A stretch of DNA of 64,000 nt from Ceratotherium simum simum (Eukaryota; Chordata; Mammalia; Perissodactyla; Rhinocerotidae). A program made the translations under genes and the position numbers. Under the pieces are notes generated by a model. The model was given only the letters and a program-made list of their open reading frames with translations. It was not told the DNA's origin and ran no database searches. This document shows positions 23,880-37,330 of this stretch, piece after piece (position 1 is the stretch's first letter; the number at the start of each line of letters is the position of its first letter). The stretch lies in the NCBI RefSeq assembly GCF_000283155.1, contig NW_004454193.1:9425693-9489692 (forward strand). Reading direction: 5' to 3'.

Positions 23880-24110
23880 TATTTACTCAGAGCATAATAT
23901 ATGCCAGGCACCGTGCCAAGGCTGCATATTCACAATCTCATAAAAGCCTCACGACAACCCTATAAAGCAGAAATTATCTTAATTTCCAAATGAGGAATGT
24001 GGTGCTCAGAGAAGTTAAGTGATTTCTCCAAGGATGCACAGCCAACAAGCAGCAGAGCTGGGATTTGAAACCAGGAAGTCTGAGCCCAGAGCCTGCTGTC
24101 TCAGGGAGGA
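23880..24110 (-). mobile_element. MIR SINE, antisense
   Basis: TATGCCAGGCACCGTGCCAA, AAGCCTCACGACAACCCTAT and AGAGCTGGGATTTGAAACC, in the order of a reversed MIR. Confidence 0.82.
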
Positions 24111-24559
24111 GCATGTGTGTATATGTGTGTGGCCTTTCACCTCTCCCTACTGGCTTCAACTTGCACAGCTCTGCTTTTCTCTCTTTTATATGTTGCAGTT
24201 CCCCTCTCTGAAATTGCTGAAATAGAAACAATCAGCAAAAAATGGGCTGTTCCTACAAGACCCCTGAACCCACAAGGGACATTACTCCGAGAAGAGAGGT
24301 CACTCTGACCAAAGTCTGCTGACCTGCGATTCTATACAAAAGCACAACCTGAGACAGGGAGCAAGTTCGACTAGGAAACCAAGGGTAGCCTTCAGCAACA
24401 CCTCAGCTCTCAGCAGAGAGCACATTAGCCACAGATACAAGGATTGTTTAAAGTAGTCACTGTGACAGCTGGCAGTCCAACAAGGGCAGACAAAAGAGGC
24501 ACTGCCTTTAAAAGAACAGCAATCTGCCTGGGGTCATTCAAGGGAGAAGCTATTGCTCA

Positions 24560-24765
24560 ACCTAGTGGAAAGAAAACGTGATTCAGAGTTCTAATTCCAC
24601 CACTTCCTGGCTGCATGGTACAATTTTCAGCAAATCACTCAACCTCTACCATTTACACATCCTGAGGGGAGGGGTGTTTCTCCTTCCTCTTGGTCTCTCT
24701 GTGTCTGTAAAGCTCAGTGCAGTGTCTACCACCAGTAGGTGCTCAATGAATGAAACAAAGAAAAC
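24560..24765 (+). mobile_element. MIR SINE, sense
   Basis: TGATTCAGAGTTCTAATTCC, CAGCAAATCACTCAACCTC and CACCAGTAGGTGCTCAATGA. Confidence 0.7.
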
Positions 24766-24935
24766 TCAAGCCCATAAAGGGTTCGACTGCCCTCGGGACT
24801 TATAGGAGGTCAGAGCTGGGCACAGGTAGGCTGCAGATGTAGAAGGGAAGTCCATTGTCACCTGGAGTCTGGTGAAGGATCATAAGATGGCCGAGGACTC
24901 TCCTGCAGGTCAGTCACTAGAAAGGTGACCACTCA

Positions 24936-25067
<132 letters not shown>

Positions 25068-25129
25068 CTAGAGTGGGCTCAGCTCCACCCCCTCCTCCAA
25101 ACCTAATTCAGCTCCTCAGGAATCATTCA

Positions 25130-25318
<189 letters not shown>

Positions 25319-25499
25319 CTAATTAACTCTGCTACAGACTTGTGCATCACAATGGCCTGTATCCACATACATGTCCATGAGGCAAGGAATCCACCTTTTT
25401 TCTATGCTAGAGCCCCATCACCAGCAGGCCCTTGCCTGGCACATAGTGGTGTACACATGTTTGGTAAGTGAATGAATGAGTGGATCTGCATGCATGCCT

Positions 25500-25640
25500 G
25501 TGTAGAAAACAGTGATCCTTTGCCAGGGCAGACATCAGAATCACCTGGGTAAGAAAATACAGAATCTTAGATTCTACCTCATATTTCCTGAATGAATCTC
25601 TAGGGTCAGGGCATAGGAATATGTGTTTTCAAAAGTCTCC
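25500..25640. mobile_element. MER20-like fragment
   Basis: CAGTGATCCTTTGCCAGGGC, ACATCAGAATCACCTGGGTA and GGGCATAGGAATATGTGTTT. Confidence 0.5.
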
Positions 25641-25644
25641 GTAT

Positions 25645-26215
25645 TATTCAGCCATTAAAAAGGAGGAAATCCTACCATTTGCAAAAACGTAGATGGACTC
25701 TGAAGGCATCATGCTAAGTGAAATAAGTTAGACAGAGAAAGACAAACACTGTATGATCTGATCTCACTTACATGTGGAATCTAAAAAAAAAAAAAAAAAC
25801 CACCAAACTCAGAGAAAAAGAGACCAGATTTGTGGTTATCAGACCAGATTTGTGGTTATCAGAGGCAGGGGGTGGGGGAAGGCCAAACTGGAAGAAAGTG
25901 GTCAAAAGATACAAACTGCCAGTTACAAGATAAATAAGTACTAGGGATGTAATGTACAGCATGATGACTACAGTTAACACTGCTGTATGGTATATTTGAA
26001 AGTTGTTACGAGAGTAGATCCTAAGAGTTCTCACCACAAGGAGAAAAAATTCTTTTTCTTTTCTTTTTATTGTATCTATATGAGGTGATGGATGTTAACT
26101 AAATCTATTGTGGTAATCATTTCACAATATATTTAAATCAAACCATTATGCTGTATACCTTAAACTTATACAGTGATGTCAATTATTTCTTAATAAAACT
26201 GGAAAAAAAATTTTT
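25645..26215 (+). mobile_element. L1 LINE 3' end, sense
   Basis: TATTCAGCCATTAAAAAGGA, AAGTGAAATAAGTTAGACAG, ACACTGTATGATCTGATCTC and a terminal AATAAAACTGGAAAAAA: the end of L1 ORF2 and the 3' UTR. A 20-bp unit (AGACCAGATTTGTGGTTATC) occurs twice in tandem at 25821-25860. Confidence 0.85.
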
Positions 26216-27770
26216 TTAAAGGCTCTGCCCAACACACTCCCTCCTCAATATGATTCTGAGGCCTAGTCCTGGTTGAGAACACAGCTGACAGCTTCTTTCC
26301 TGCTTGAAGGCAATGTTCCCTGAGTACTGCTCCAGGATCTGCCAAGTGAGGGAGCAGGAAGGCTTCACAGGTTCTGAGCCTTGTCCTCATGTAGCCCTCT
26401 CTCTAGGGGAGTCAGACATACAGGAGTGAGACTTGTAAAGGAAAAGACAACATAGGCGACATACGGAAAAGTGTTTATTTGCATAGTAATTGCAAAGCAC
26501 TTCAAACAGAGATCAAGAAGTCATGCGGGAAAGTGTCAAGGAGGTAGCAAGACCAGACTACACGGAATCAGAGATCAAGAGAGGTGCAGATGACACTGAA
26601 TGTCTGTGGCATTGCCATCTTCTTCCCCCATCAAAAATTTCAGGTCAGGCAAGCTGGAGGGAACATGATCCCAAGAGCCTTCCTTGAAGAACTGGATCGC
26701 TGTGCAGCACAATGAAGGGGACACCCAGGCACCTGAGGCCAGTCTTGGTTCTAGGCAGGTGGGGGCAGCAGAGAACTAGGTTGCAAGAAGCAGTGGAGGA
26801 GGCCTTTCTCTCAGACACCGGCTGAGGCAGGCCCTTCCAGAAGACATCAGAAGCTAGGCTGACAGGCAGGTAGACAGATCATGGGCAAGACAGGACCTGC
26901 TGGCCCAGGCACAAATGCCAGGGACTGGCAGGAAGGAACAATCCCCAGGTGCTGCCCCAGGAGGCAGAATGCGTCTCAGGTCCTAGGGTCACTCTGGCAG
27001 GCCTTAAAGGGGCACCTACCCTTTAAGGGGGAGACAGCCAGATCCACGGAGACACACAATTAAAATTCTCACTCTAGTCCTATCCCTCAGGCTGACAGTA
27101 CCGTCTCTGGAAGGTTCCTTTGCAAGTGCTGACAGAATCCTCTGATGTTTGGTGATTTAAGCAATGTCAGCTGGTTTGATCCAATTCTCTGTTTAGCAGA
27201 ACTTCCTTTTGGTGTATTTTATCCAAGTAGCTCTAAGCACTTTCTTCAGTATTTCTGTTCATTTCATGTGCGTGTTCAGGACCAGGAAGGAAACTAGTAG
27301 TCAAAAGCACCAGCCCCTTGCAAGAGTCACACTGAGGGGAAAAAGCAACTAGAGTCTGTCCTCTGGCCAGGATCGAGCATGAAACTCTCCTGGACCCAAC
27401 TCTCACAGATCCAAGTCACACCATATGTTTCTGCGCTGTGCAAGTCTGCAGGGGAAAAGGATCTGAGACTGGCCCATATCTGAGCAGATAACAGCACATC
27501 ACCCACAGGCAGGTTCTCTCACCAGATCCACTGGCTGACTCAGGAAAAGTAGACCCTTAGCTGCCCTGCTTGTTGCAGAGGGGGTAGGGAGGAGGATGAG
27601 AGAGCATAGGTTTGCGAATCAGTGAGAAGTGAGTTCAAGACCAGGCCCTGCCAATTGTTAGCAATGGCCCAAGGGCAGTGTGCAGAGGGGGATGCCCTGG
27701 GAAGCTTGGGGGGCCCAAGGAATCTTGGGCAGGGGTGAGAGACAGGATATTACTGAGTTGGAGTCTAAAA
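26216..27770. other. DUS2-copy intron, unassigned
   Basis: Largely unique sequence; no exon and no clear repeat that I can name. Confidence 0.4.
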
Positions 27771-27880
27771 CTGAAGTTCTCAATCAGGGAGGGTACACCA
27801 GAGTTACCTAGGAAGCTTTTTCAAGACTGCTAACCCCTCCCTGCCCTTATCTGCTCCAAGAGTATACAGAATTCTCAACA
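27771..27880. mobile_element. MER20-like fragment
   Basis: GAAGTTCTCAATCAGGGAGG, ACACCAGAGTTACCTAGGAA and GCTTTTTCAAGACTGCTAA. Confidence 0.5.
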
Positions 27881-27889
27881 GATAGCAAC

Positions 27890-28062
27890 TCTTTTTTTTT
27901 TTTATTGTGGTAAAATATATATAACACAAAATTTTCCATTTTAACCATTTTTAAGTATATAATTCAGTAGCATTAATTACATTCACAATGTTGTGCAACC
28001 ATTACCACTATCTACCTCCCAAATTTTTCATCACCCCAAACAGACATCCTTATTTTGAAAAA
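27890..28062 (-). mobile_element. L1 LINE 3' UTR, antisense
   Basis: TATTGTGGTAAAATATATA, CCATTTTAACCATTTTTAAG and TTCACAATGTTGTGCAACCA: the old L1M 3' UTR read in reverse. Confidence 0.8.
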
Positions 28063-29694
28063 TTCTGCAGGTGGTCCTGAGATGCTCCCAGAGATAACCA
28101 TGGGCCTAAAACACCGAGCCTGGAAGAAACCACAAAGCTCTCAACCAGGTCACCCAGTTTGCCAGCAAAGTTTGAACCTGAATCTAACCCAGCCCACTCT
28201 TCCTGGATCCACTCTGGCTTTGTTGTGGAAGCCACAATCTCCCCTCTGTAAGGCAAACTGCATCTACTAGTCCGACCTGGCCCATCTGACCACCCCACCA
28301 AACAGAGAAGGAACAGCATGAACTGAGCTTCTGAGGTGCAGTGTACCTCTGCTGCCTCACATGTGAAATGTGAAATGTGCCTCATCCAAAGAGGCGCAGT
28401 GGAGAGGACAGAGCCAATAGCAGGGGCGGGAGAAGCCAGGAGGCTGGAGGAGAACAAAAATGCCTGTGTGCATATGTTGTGAAGCACACCACCCCCTACC
28501 ACGGCCCCCGCCCCTAAGCGTGGTGATGAATTTGACATGCACAGCTGTCCACATCCACTCCATCCTGCACAGAAGTGTCTGACTGGAGGTTCCTAAGTTC
28601 ACGTGTCCACTGACCTGTGGCCAGACACTTATAAACTATACCCAGGCACCTTTAACCTGAGATGCCATCGAGAGGCGGCCCTGACATTGGGGTAGGGGTC
28701 ACAAGACCACAGCTCTAGACTCAGCTCCACCTGCTACCTATTGGCTCCAAGATCTTGAGCAAACCATTTTTATCTCTCTGTGCTTTGGTTTTATTATTCT
28801 TGATCAAATGGAGATTAAAAAATGCCTGCCCGTCTACTTCAAGGGGTTTGGGGAACAAATGGAATTAGTGCTAGAATATACTTTGCAAAGGAAATTACCC
28901 TACAAATGGTAAGGCTAGATTACAGGCACACTATAGATACACTACCTGTACCTATCTGCATATGGGAAAAATGAGAAGGCACCTAGCCCATCAACACACT
29001 GGTTTTCCTATGTCCCAGAGACAGTGGGCTGAAGGAATACACAGGGGTGAGCTGCTGACACAGCAGCCAGCACACATAATGGCGGCTCTTATTGATGGTG
29101 CCTTATCCCAAGTCGCTCTAGCCTGTGGGAGGCACTAGGGGGCTTAAAACTCAGACAGGGAAGTGAAGATGGAGAATGAAAAGGACTCAAAGGAGCTAAG
29201 AGGAGCAAGAAGGAGAGGCTGGTGGACTGAGAGAGGGAAGTAAAAGGTGTACATGGTGTGGAAGAAAATGTCACCCCCACACGCCCTGGCAGCTCACAAC
29301 ACTGGGTGGCAAATGCCAGCCTGTCCCCAGGGCCTCATAAACCTGGCCTACAGAATCACCAAGGGAAGGGGACCAGAGGAGATAACTTCAGCTTGCCTCT
29401 TGAGACCGTGGCCTGGCCAGCTCTCAAAGGCTGGTGGTGAACTCTATTCGTACGCAGGAGACACACTGCTGCTCTCATCAAGGCCCCTGGGAGAGGCCAA
29501 TCACCCCTCTCACCCCACCCACCCCACGGCCTCTTAGCTTGTCCACAACCAACAGGTAGCCTGGCCTACGCTCTCACGATCGTCTCAGAATGGAGAGAGG
29601 AGTACACAGGAGGCTCTAAAGGAGTCCTCAGGCCTCCTGGCTCTCATGTCCCTAGCCTTGGGCTTTTAAGGAACTCTAAGGCTGCTGTAGGCTG
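28063..29694. other. DUS2-copy intron with MIR fragment
   Basis: A MIR-like core lies at about 28690-28880 (TAGACTCAGCTCCACCTGCT, TTGAGCAAACC, AACAAATGGAATTAGTGC). The rest is unassigned; open frames at 28050-28600 and 29247-29537 show no known domain. Confidence 0.45.
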
Positions 29695-29880
29695 CCTCAG
29701 GGGTTCCCAAACCTGGCTGCATGTCAGAATCACTGGGAAGCCTTTTAAACATTTTCCAGACTCCAAATGGAGCGACTGCTTCACTAAATCGGCGGGGCGG
29801 GGCCGGGGGCGGGGAAGGAAGGGCTTTCCAGGCAACTCTAGTTCATTGGCACGTTTAAGGACCTCTGGTTTCACTCATGC
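29695..29880. mobile_element. MER20-like fragment with GC-rich insert
   Basis: GGGGTTCCCAAACCTGGCTG, CATGTCAGAATCACTGGGAA and GCCTTTTAAACATTTTCCAG. A very G-rich run at 29791-29814 replaces the normal middle. Confidence 0.5.
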
Positions 29881-29889
29881 AGGACTTAC

Positions 29890-29937
29890 TTTCTCAGTCT
29901 TGTCAGGGTCTGATAGCAGAGCGGCTCCCACTCCTCC
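29890..29937 (-). pseudogene. DUS2: DUS2 copy, exon GGVGAALLSDPDKTEK
   Basis: 48 nt, acceptor CCTTAG|G, donor GAGAAA|GTAAGT. Encodes GGVGAALLSDPDKTEK; from memory the human residues are Met and Ile where this copy has Val and Thr. Confidence 0.88.
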
Positions 29938-31071
29938 CTAAGGAAAAGCATAGAGAGAGTCTTCCTACAGTGGGGGAGGGTGGCCCCTCCCGGTGGTATG
30001 GCAGCATGGCGTGGCAACCTGGCACCACCCCAGCACTCGCTGCCAAGGGACCAAATCAGCACTTCTCCTAAGCAAGGAGAAAAGCAGCAGCATCTGTGCC
30101 CACAATATCAGGTATCAGAGTTTGATGAATTCTAAAAGTCATCCCTCTAATCCCCATAGCAAAACCCATGGATCTATCTAGAAGCGGGTTCTACAAAAAT
30201 CATTTTTCAGGACTGCCCATTTCCCGCCCAGGGTCTTAGTGTCTTAATAAACTCAACCCTACCATCTGCCAAACCCATAAAAAAACAATGCATCATTCTT
30301 CCTTTGAAATGAGATCAAATGCACTTTCTTCCTGTCCTACTATCACTTGCTTTGATACCACCACTGCTGGCAAAGCCACTCAGAAGCACACAATCTGCAA
30401 ATCTTGTCCAGGCCTTTCTCCCCTGCCAGCAACAACGGCCCAGTCCTGAGCACCCAGACCAATGTCAAACTCTGACAAAAGGCCCAGCTAATGGAAACTG
30501 ACAACCTGTGAAGCCACTAAAATCTCAACGTTAACATCAGCGGTTGTCTCTTGATGGTGGGATCACTGGTGAATTTCCTGCTCTTTTTTGTACTTTTCTA
30601 TATTTATCCAAGTTCTGAACAATGGTATAAATTACTTCAATAATTGTGGGGGGTGGTGGTTAAAAATCTGAACCTATTAAGAGTGAAGTGAAGGAGAGAA
30701 AAACAAATCCAATAAATATATGCTGTCAGTATACAGACTGCATACTAACGAATGTTCACCAGAATGCTCAGAAGGTTTAAATTCAGTTATTACAGTTTAA
30801 CTTCATGTTTAAGGAGGACAGACTAGAATCAGGGAGAACACGGAACCACGACAGACTCGGCCAGCCTGAGCCTGCATTTAGGAGGACAGTGGGAAGGGCA
30901 GAGGGGCTACTAGCCCCGGCCCACCTTGGCCACAGATACAAACCTTAGAGGCCTTTAAGAAGCCTTGGCCACTCACCCCGGCTCTGTCTGTCCACCTTCC
31001 CTGTAGAATCACAGGATCTAAAATCCAGTCTCACTGCCCCTTCCACAACAATGGCTTTCTCAATTGGTATT

Positions 31072-31108
31072 TCCTTCCTTCCTTCCTTCCTTCCTTTCTT
31101 CCTTTCTA
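31072..31108. repeat. (TTCC)n microsatellite
   Basis: Nine or so TTCC/TTTC units. Confidence 0.9.
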
Positions 31109-32390
31109 TTTACCTTATTTGCTTTTTTGAAGAGGTAACACATCAAAAATTTTAAAGGTTCAAAAGGGTAAAAAGTAAGAACTCTCCCTCCCAGAGGAAT
31201 AGAAAACTTTTCAATTTATATTTGTCATACAGCTTCACTTTTTGAACAATAAGAAGAGAGTGGATGTTCAGGTGGTATGTATGTATGGCACACTGAGAGG
31301 TATCTATCTGTTCTGAGTGGTCGGTGCCCGTGCTATGCCAGTTGTGAATTATTTCAAGTAGCATCCTGCAACAGCAATTTATTCCCTATGCAAAACCAAA
31401 GAAAAACTTAGTTTCTTTCCCCAGGAGAAACCAGTGTTACTAGTTTCTTGAGTCTTTCCAAATATGTTCTATGAAGAGAAAAGTAAATATATGTAAATAT
31501 TCATTCCCCAACCTCCATATACGAATGGTGGTGTACCGTATAGAATTTTGCTCCTTGCTTTTTTCACTCCACAATCTCAGGGAGGTTATTCCATTAATTT
31601 CAACTCTGCTCCTTACATGACTCAGGAGCACCAAGGAGGAATTAGAAGACTGCAAAACAGAGTCCGATGAGTTTTCAACTCATCATAGACAGTTTCAAAT
31701 CTCCATAATTCCTTGAAGCAGCTGTGCACAAGTCCCTCTGGTTTTAGAGCATTTTGAGGGCCTTACCCTCAGGCAGTCTTCAGCCTCCTGGCCTAAAGCA
31801 AAGGTCTCCAGGCTGCATACTCCTGACAGCAGAGTGGCTGACGCTGGGCAGTAGGCCCAGGAGGACATCTGCTATGTCTACACTGAAGACCGTGACTGCA
31901 CTCCCTGCGATAAGGTTCCCAGGGGCAGCCCTGCAGGAGTCCCTCTGTGCCTCACACTCAGCCAACCCCAAGCTGTACTTGTCATCTGCTCCAAACCTGC
32001 TTTTCCTCTAGCAGTCCTGATGGTGTTGAAGATCAACCATTCTCCTGGTTACCAGTCTTTCCTCTGTCCACCCCCACCACTCACCCCACCTCCCCACACC
32101 CAGTCTAATCATTCGCTGCCAAATCCTGTCAAATTCTGCTCCAGTTTGGCTTCTCCTCTCTCCCGCCCTGGTCTCTCCTGTGGACCCAGGACACTCATCT
32201 CTTCTATCTGTGTCCCCACCTCTAGCCTCTTTCCACTGGAATCTACCAGACACATGGCTTCCAGATGAGTATTTCTAAGTATTTCTCTTCATAGAATATA
32301 TTTGGATAACAAACTGGTAACACTGGTTTCCCCTGAGGAAGGAAACTAAGTTTCTGATCACACACCTTCTCTGTTCAGAAAAGGTCGGAA

Positions 32391-32631
32391 GGGCCAGCCT
32401 GGTGGCGCAAGCGGTTAAGTGCGCGTGCTCCGCTGCGGCGGCCCGGGGTTCACCGGTTCTGATCCCAGGCGCACACTGACGCACTGTCAGGCCATGCTGT
32501 GGCAGCATCCCATATAAAGTGGAGGAAGATGGGCATGGATGTTAGCCCAGGGCCAGTCTCCCTCAGCAAAAAGAGGACGATTGGCAGATGTTAGCTCAGG
32601 GCCAATCTTCCTCACAAAAAAGAAAAAAGAA
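32391..32631 (+). mobile_element. ERE-type SINE with perfect target-site duplication
   Basis: GGGCCAGCCTGGTGGCGCAA head and a GAAAAAAGAAAGAAAA tail. A 14-bp duplication, AGAAAAGGTCGGAA, is present at 32377-32390 and 32632-32645. Confidence 0.93.
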
Positions 32632-32689
32632 AGAAAAGGTCGGAAATATCTAAAGTCCAAGTCCAGCTAATCTGGTCCCAACCAAGATT

Positions 32690-32960
32690 TTCAACCCTGT
32701 GCTCTTCTGCTTCCTCTTTGTCTCCCACTCCCCAACCCTCTGGTCAAATCGAGGTTCCCTGCCTCTACTTCATGTGGGCCTCCAAGCCCCTGCTTGTGCC
32801 ACTCCCTCTGCCTGCAGGGTCCCAGACCTCCTCATCAAGGACCACACTTCCTACAGGATCCTGAGTTTAAGGGCTGCCTTTCTGCTCCTTTCTCTCTGCT
32901 ACCACAGCACTCTGGTCTGATCTCTTCCGACATGACAATGGGGACACATGTATTACATCC
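32690..32960 (+). mobile_element. L2-like LINE fragment, sense
   Basis: GCTTCCTCTTTGTCTCCCAC, CCACTCCCTCTGCCTGCAGG and ACCACAGCACTCTGGTCTGA are L2-type phrases. Confidence 0.5.
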
Positions 32961-33077
32961 TCTTTTTCCTTTTTTAATGTATGTCTTGGTTTTATTCATG
33001 AAAAGACAAAGCCCTGTTCACATTATTTCTTCTTTTAACATTTACACAATTTGTTTTATTACTTGGGCACAAATGCT

Positions 33078-33145
33078 CTGTGTGTGTGTATGTGTGTATT
33101 TATTCATGTGTGTGTGTATGTATATAGGTATATGTGTGTGTGCAT
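33078..33145. repeat. (TG)n/(TATG)n microsatellite
   Basis: Alternating TG, TATG and TATA units. Confidence 0.85.
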
Positions 33146-33595
33146 ATAAAATTTTTCCCGAACCATTTGAGGGTAAGTAACATATACCATAGCCCTTGAC
33201 CCCTAAATATTTCAGTCTGGTTTTTTTTTCCCCAGTGAAATTGAGTAATACCCACTCTGTAATACTTATAGTGAAGTGTTTAAAGAACTTCTTATAAAGA
33301 GTGTTCTAACAAGCTACTTGCCGGATGTGTTCTTCAGTGTGTATTTTCCGAGATAGGAATATTCTTACACAACCACAGAAGAGTTATCAACTTCATAAAC
33401 TTACATTGATAAAATATTTTTAGCTAATCCACCATGGTCTATATTCCAATTTTGCCAGTTGATCTAATAACATCATTTTGAGCATTTTCCTCATCTAGTA
33501 CAGAATCTAGTCAAGTCAGGTACTATACTTAGTTGCCACGTCTCATTAGTCTCCTTTAATCTGCACCCTATATTTGTGAAGAGTATAAAAAATCA

Positions 33596-34815
<1,220 letters not shown>

Positions 34816-34857
34816 AAGCCTGGCCACAGCAAGGGCTCGCTCTGCGTCTGAAGTCCC
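34816..34857 (-). pseudogene. DUS2: DUS2 copy, short exon GTSDAERALAVARL with lost donor
   Basis: The exon encodes GTSDAERALAVARL. The phase of the next exon requires two more bases (GT) of the Val codon, ending at 34814 and followed by GAAAGT where a GTAAGT donor is expected. The only nearby GT (after CTT) would shift the frame into a TGA in the next exon. Splicing is therefore broken. Confidence 0.85.
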
Positions 34858-35409
34858 CTGGGAACACAAGAGGCTGCATCAACCACTGCCCTGACACAGG
34901 TACACATGCACAGACAAACACACCTTTACACGCTATGCACACACACATGTCAGCAAGTGGGGTCTGGCTGGTGTTCTCTTAAACAGCGAGCCCACTGGAC
35001 TAGCTCACTGTCAGAGGCAGAAAGCAGAACTAGTGGGCCTAGAAAATGTCATCAATGCTGAGATTCCTTTCAAACATACAAAAAAGTGGAAAAAATTTTA
35101 CAGTGAACATTTATATACCCACCACTTAGATTCTACAATTAATGTTTTTCTATATTTGCTCTATCATATGTCTATCCATTGTTATCAATTTTTTAAAAAC
35201 CTAAACATCATTCAGAAACTATTTGTGAAAAAGCAGCAAGAAATGCCCAAAGTGAGAGAAGAGAGCTACAGAGTCATTACAACCATAACATAAAGCTGAA
35301 CCACTTTTGAGGAAACCTAATTTCTTTCCATGGGAAATACACACAGACTACACAAAAACAAAGACCGTGATCTGAATAACCAATGCTAGGGATCAAAATT
35401 ATATAAGTC

Positions 35410-35594
35410 GGGCCAGCCCCAGTGGCCTAGTAGTTAAGCTCAGTGCACTCCGCTTTGGCAGCCCAGGTTCGGTCCCTGGGCACAGATCTACATTACTCGT
35501 CAGTGGCCGTGCTGTAGTGGCAACTCACATACGAAATACAGGAAGACTGGCAACAGTTGTTAGCTCAGGGTGAATCTTCCTCAGCAAAAAAAAA
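35410..35594 (+). mobile_element. ERE-type SINE
   Basis: GGGCCAGCCCCAGTGGCCTA head and the TTAGCTCAGGGTGAATCTTC tail with a short poly(A). Confidence 0.9.
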
Positions 35595-35604
35595 TGTCTA
35601 CATA

Positions 35605-35645
35605 TGTGTATATATATATATATACGTGTGTGTATATATATGTCA
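35605..35645. repeat. (TA)n/(TG)n microsatellite
   Basis: TATATATATATA and GTGTGTGTATATA units directly after the ERE tail. Confidence 0.85.
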
Positions 35646-35831
35646 TGCCAAACAGATAATTCCTAAAATTACGGAAATTCAATTTGAGCCTGGTGGCATG
35701 TAACAGATTGCTGTAGCTTGATTTCCATAAACTGTCTCCAACAGTGTAATCTCTCATGAGCAGATCTTTGGAAAATATTAAAGCAGAGTCTTCAGGAAGC
35801 CACCACTGTGCAGTGGAGCCCAGGCCATTTA

Positions 35832-36071
<240 letters not shown>

Positions 36072-36151
36072 CTACAAGAAAACACAGCAAAAGTACCACC
36101 TTGAAGGGAAAAAGGGGACGCTTGAGGTATACCACTCTTAAGAGAAATCAA

Positions 36152-36391
36152 GGGGCAGGTCCCATGGCATGTGATTAAGTTCGGCACGCTCTATTTCGAT
36201 GGCCCAGGTTTGGTTCCCGGGCGCAGACCTACACCACTCAGTGGTGGCCACGCTGTGGTAGTGACCCAAATACAAAATAGAGGAAGATTGGCACAGATAT
36301 TAGCTCAGGGTGAATCTTCCTCAAGCAAAAAAAGGAAGATTGGCAACGGATGTTAGCTCAGGGCCAATCTTCCTCAGCGACAAAAAAAAAA
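36152..36391 (+). mobile_element. ERE-type SINE
   Basis: Diverged head AGGGGCAGGTCCCATGGCAT, two tail modules, poly(A). A target-site duplication, AGAGAAATCA, is present at 36141-36150 and 36401-36410. Confidence 0.88.
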
Positions 36392-36410
36392 AAGAGAGCG
36401 AGAGAAATCA

Positions 36411-36920
36411 GTGTGCACGTAGGAGGCTTCTGAGGTGCTGATGATGGTCTGTTTCCTGACCGAGGTGATGGTTGATTACACGGTTGTTTGCTTTACAGTT
36501 ATTTGTTAAACTGCATGCTTGTTTTTTAAGCACTTTCTCTGTATGATGTTTACATGTTGCAATTTTTAAAATGTTGGGGAAAAAACGTACATACAAGGAA
36601 TCTTGTCTATGTTTCAGATTTTGCCCACATTTTCGCAGAAGATGTCACTCTCAAGTTCAGCAAAGTTGCAGTTTCTTAATTACTTATCATGTGCCAGGTA
36701 CTGTGAGAGGAGATTTACTACATTACAGTCAATCCTCGTTATTTGCAGCTGTGTATTTGCAAATTTGCCTGCTTGCTAAAATGTATTTGTAACCTCCAAA
36801 TCAAGACTTGTGGCATTTTCGTGATCATTCACAGACATGCCCAGAACTGCAAAAAATTTCAGTTACTCGATGCACACGTTCCCAGCCGAGGTCAAACAAG
36901 GCAACGCTCTGCCTTCTGGT
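36411..36920. other. No recognised feature
   Basis: A/T-rich with repeat-like character and no open frame of interest. Confidence 0.4.
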
Positions 36921-37330
36921 TTCAGCTCTCATGCTGTAAACCGTCATCCTCGTGAGTGTGAAGTGGTCTCTCATTGTGGTTTTGATTTGCATTTCCCTAA
37001 TGATTAGTGATGTAGGGCATCTTTTCATGTACTAAATAGCCATTTTTATATCTTTTTGGAGAAACGTCTATTCAAGTCCTTTGCCCATTTTTTCAATCGA
37101 GTTATTTGTTTTTGTCGTTGTTGAGTTGTAGAAGTTCTTTAAATAATCTGGATATTAACTGCTTATCAGATATATGATTTGCAAATATTTTCTCCCATTT
37201 CATGAGTTGCCTTTTCACTCTGTTGATAGTGCCCTCTGACACACAAAAGTTTTAATTTTTATGTAGTCCGATTTATCTATTTTTTTTTGTTGCCTGTGCT
37301 TTTGGTGTCAGAGTCAAGAACAACCTAAGA
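36921..37330 (-). mobile_element. L1 LINE fragment, antisense
   Basis: GATTTGCATTTCCCTAATGA, TTAGTGATGTAGGGCATCTT, TATTCAAGTCCTTTGCCCAT and TTTTTTGTTGCCTGTGCTTT: L1 ORF2 3' part read in reverse. Confidence 0.88.

Noticed and set aside
28050..28538. 162-codon open frame on minus
   Set aside because: Lies within the DUS2-copy intron, has no recognised motif, and no splice pattern.
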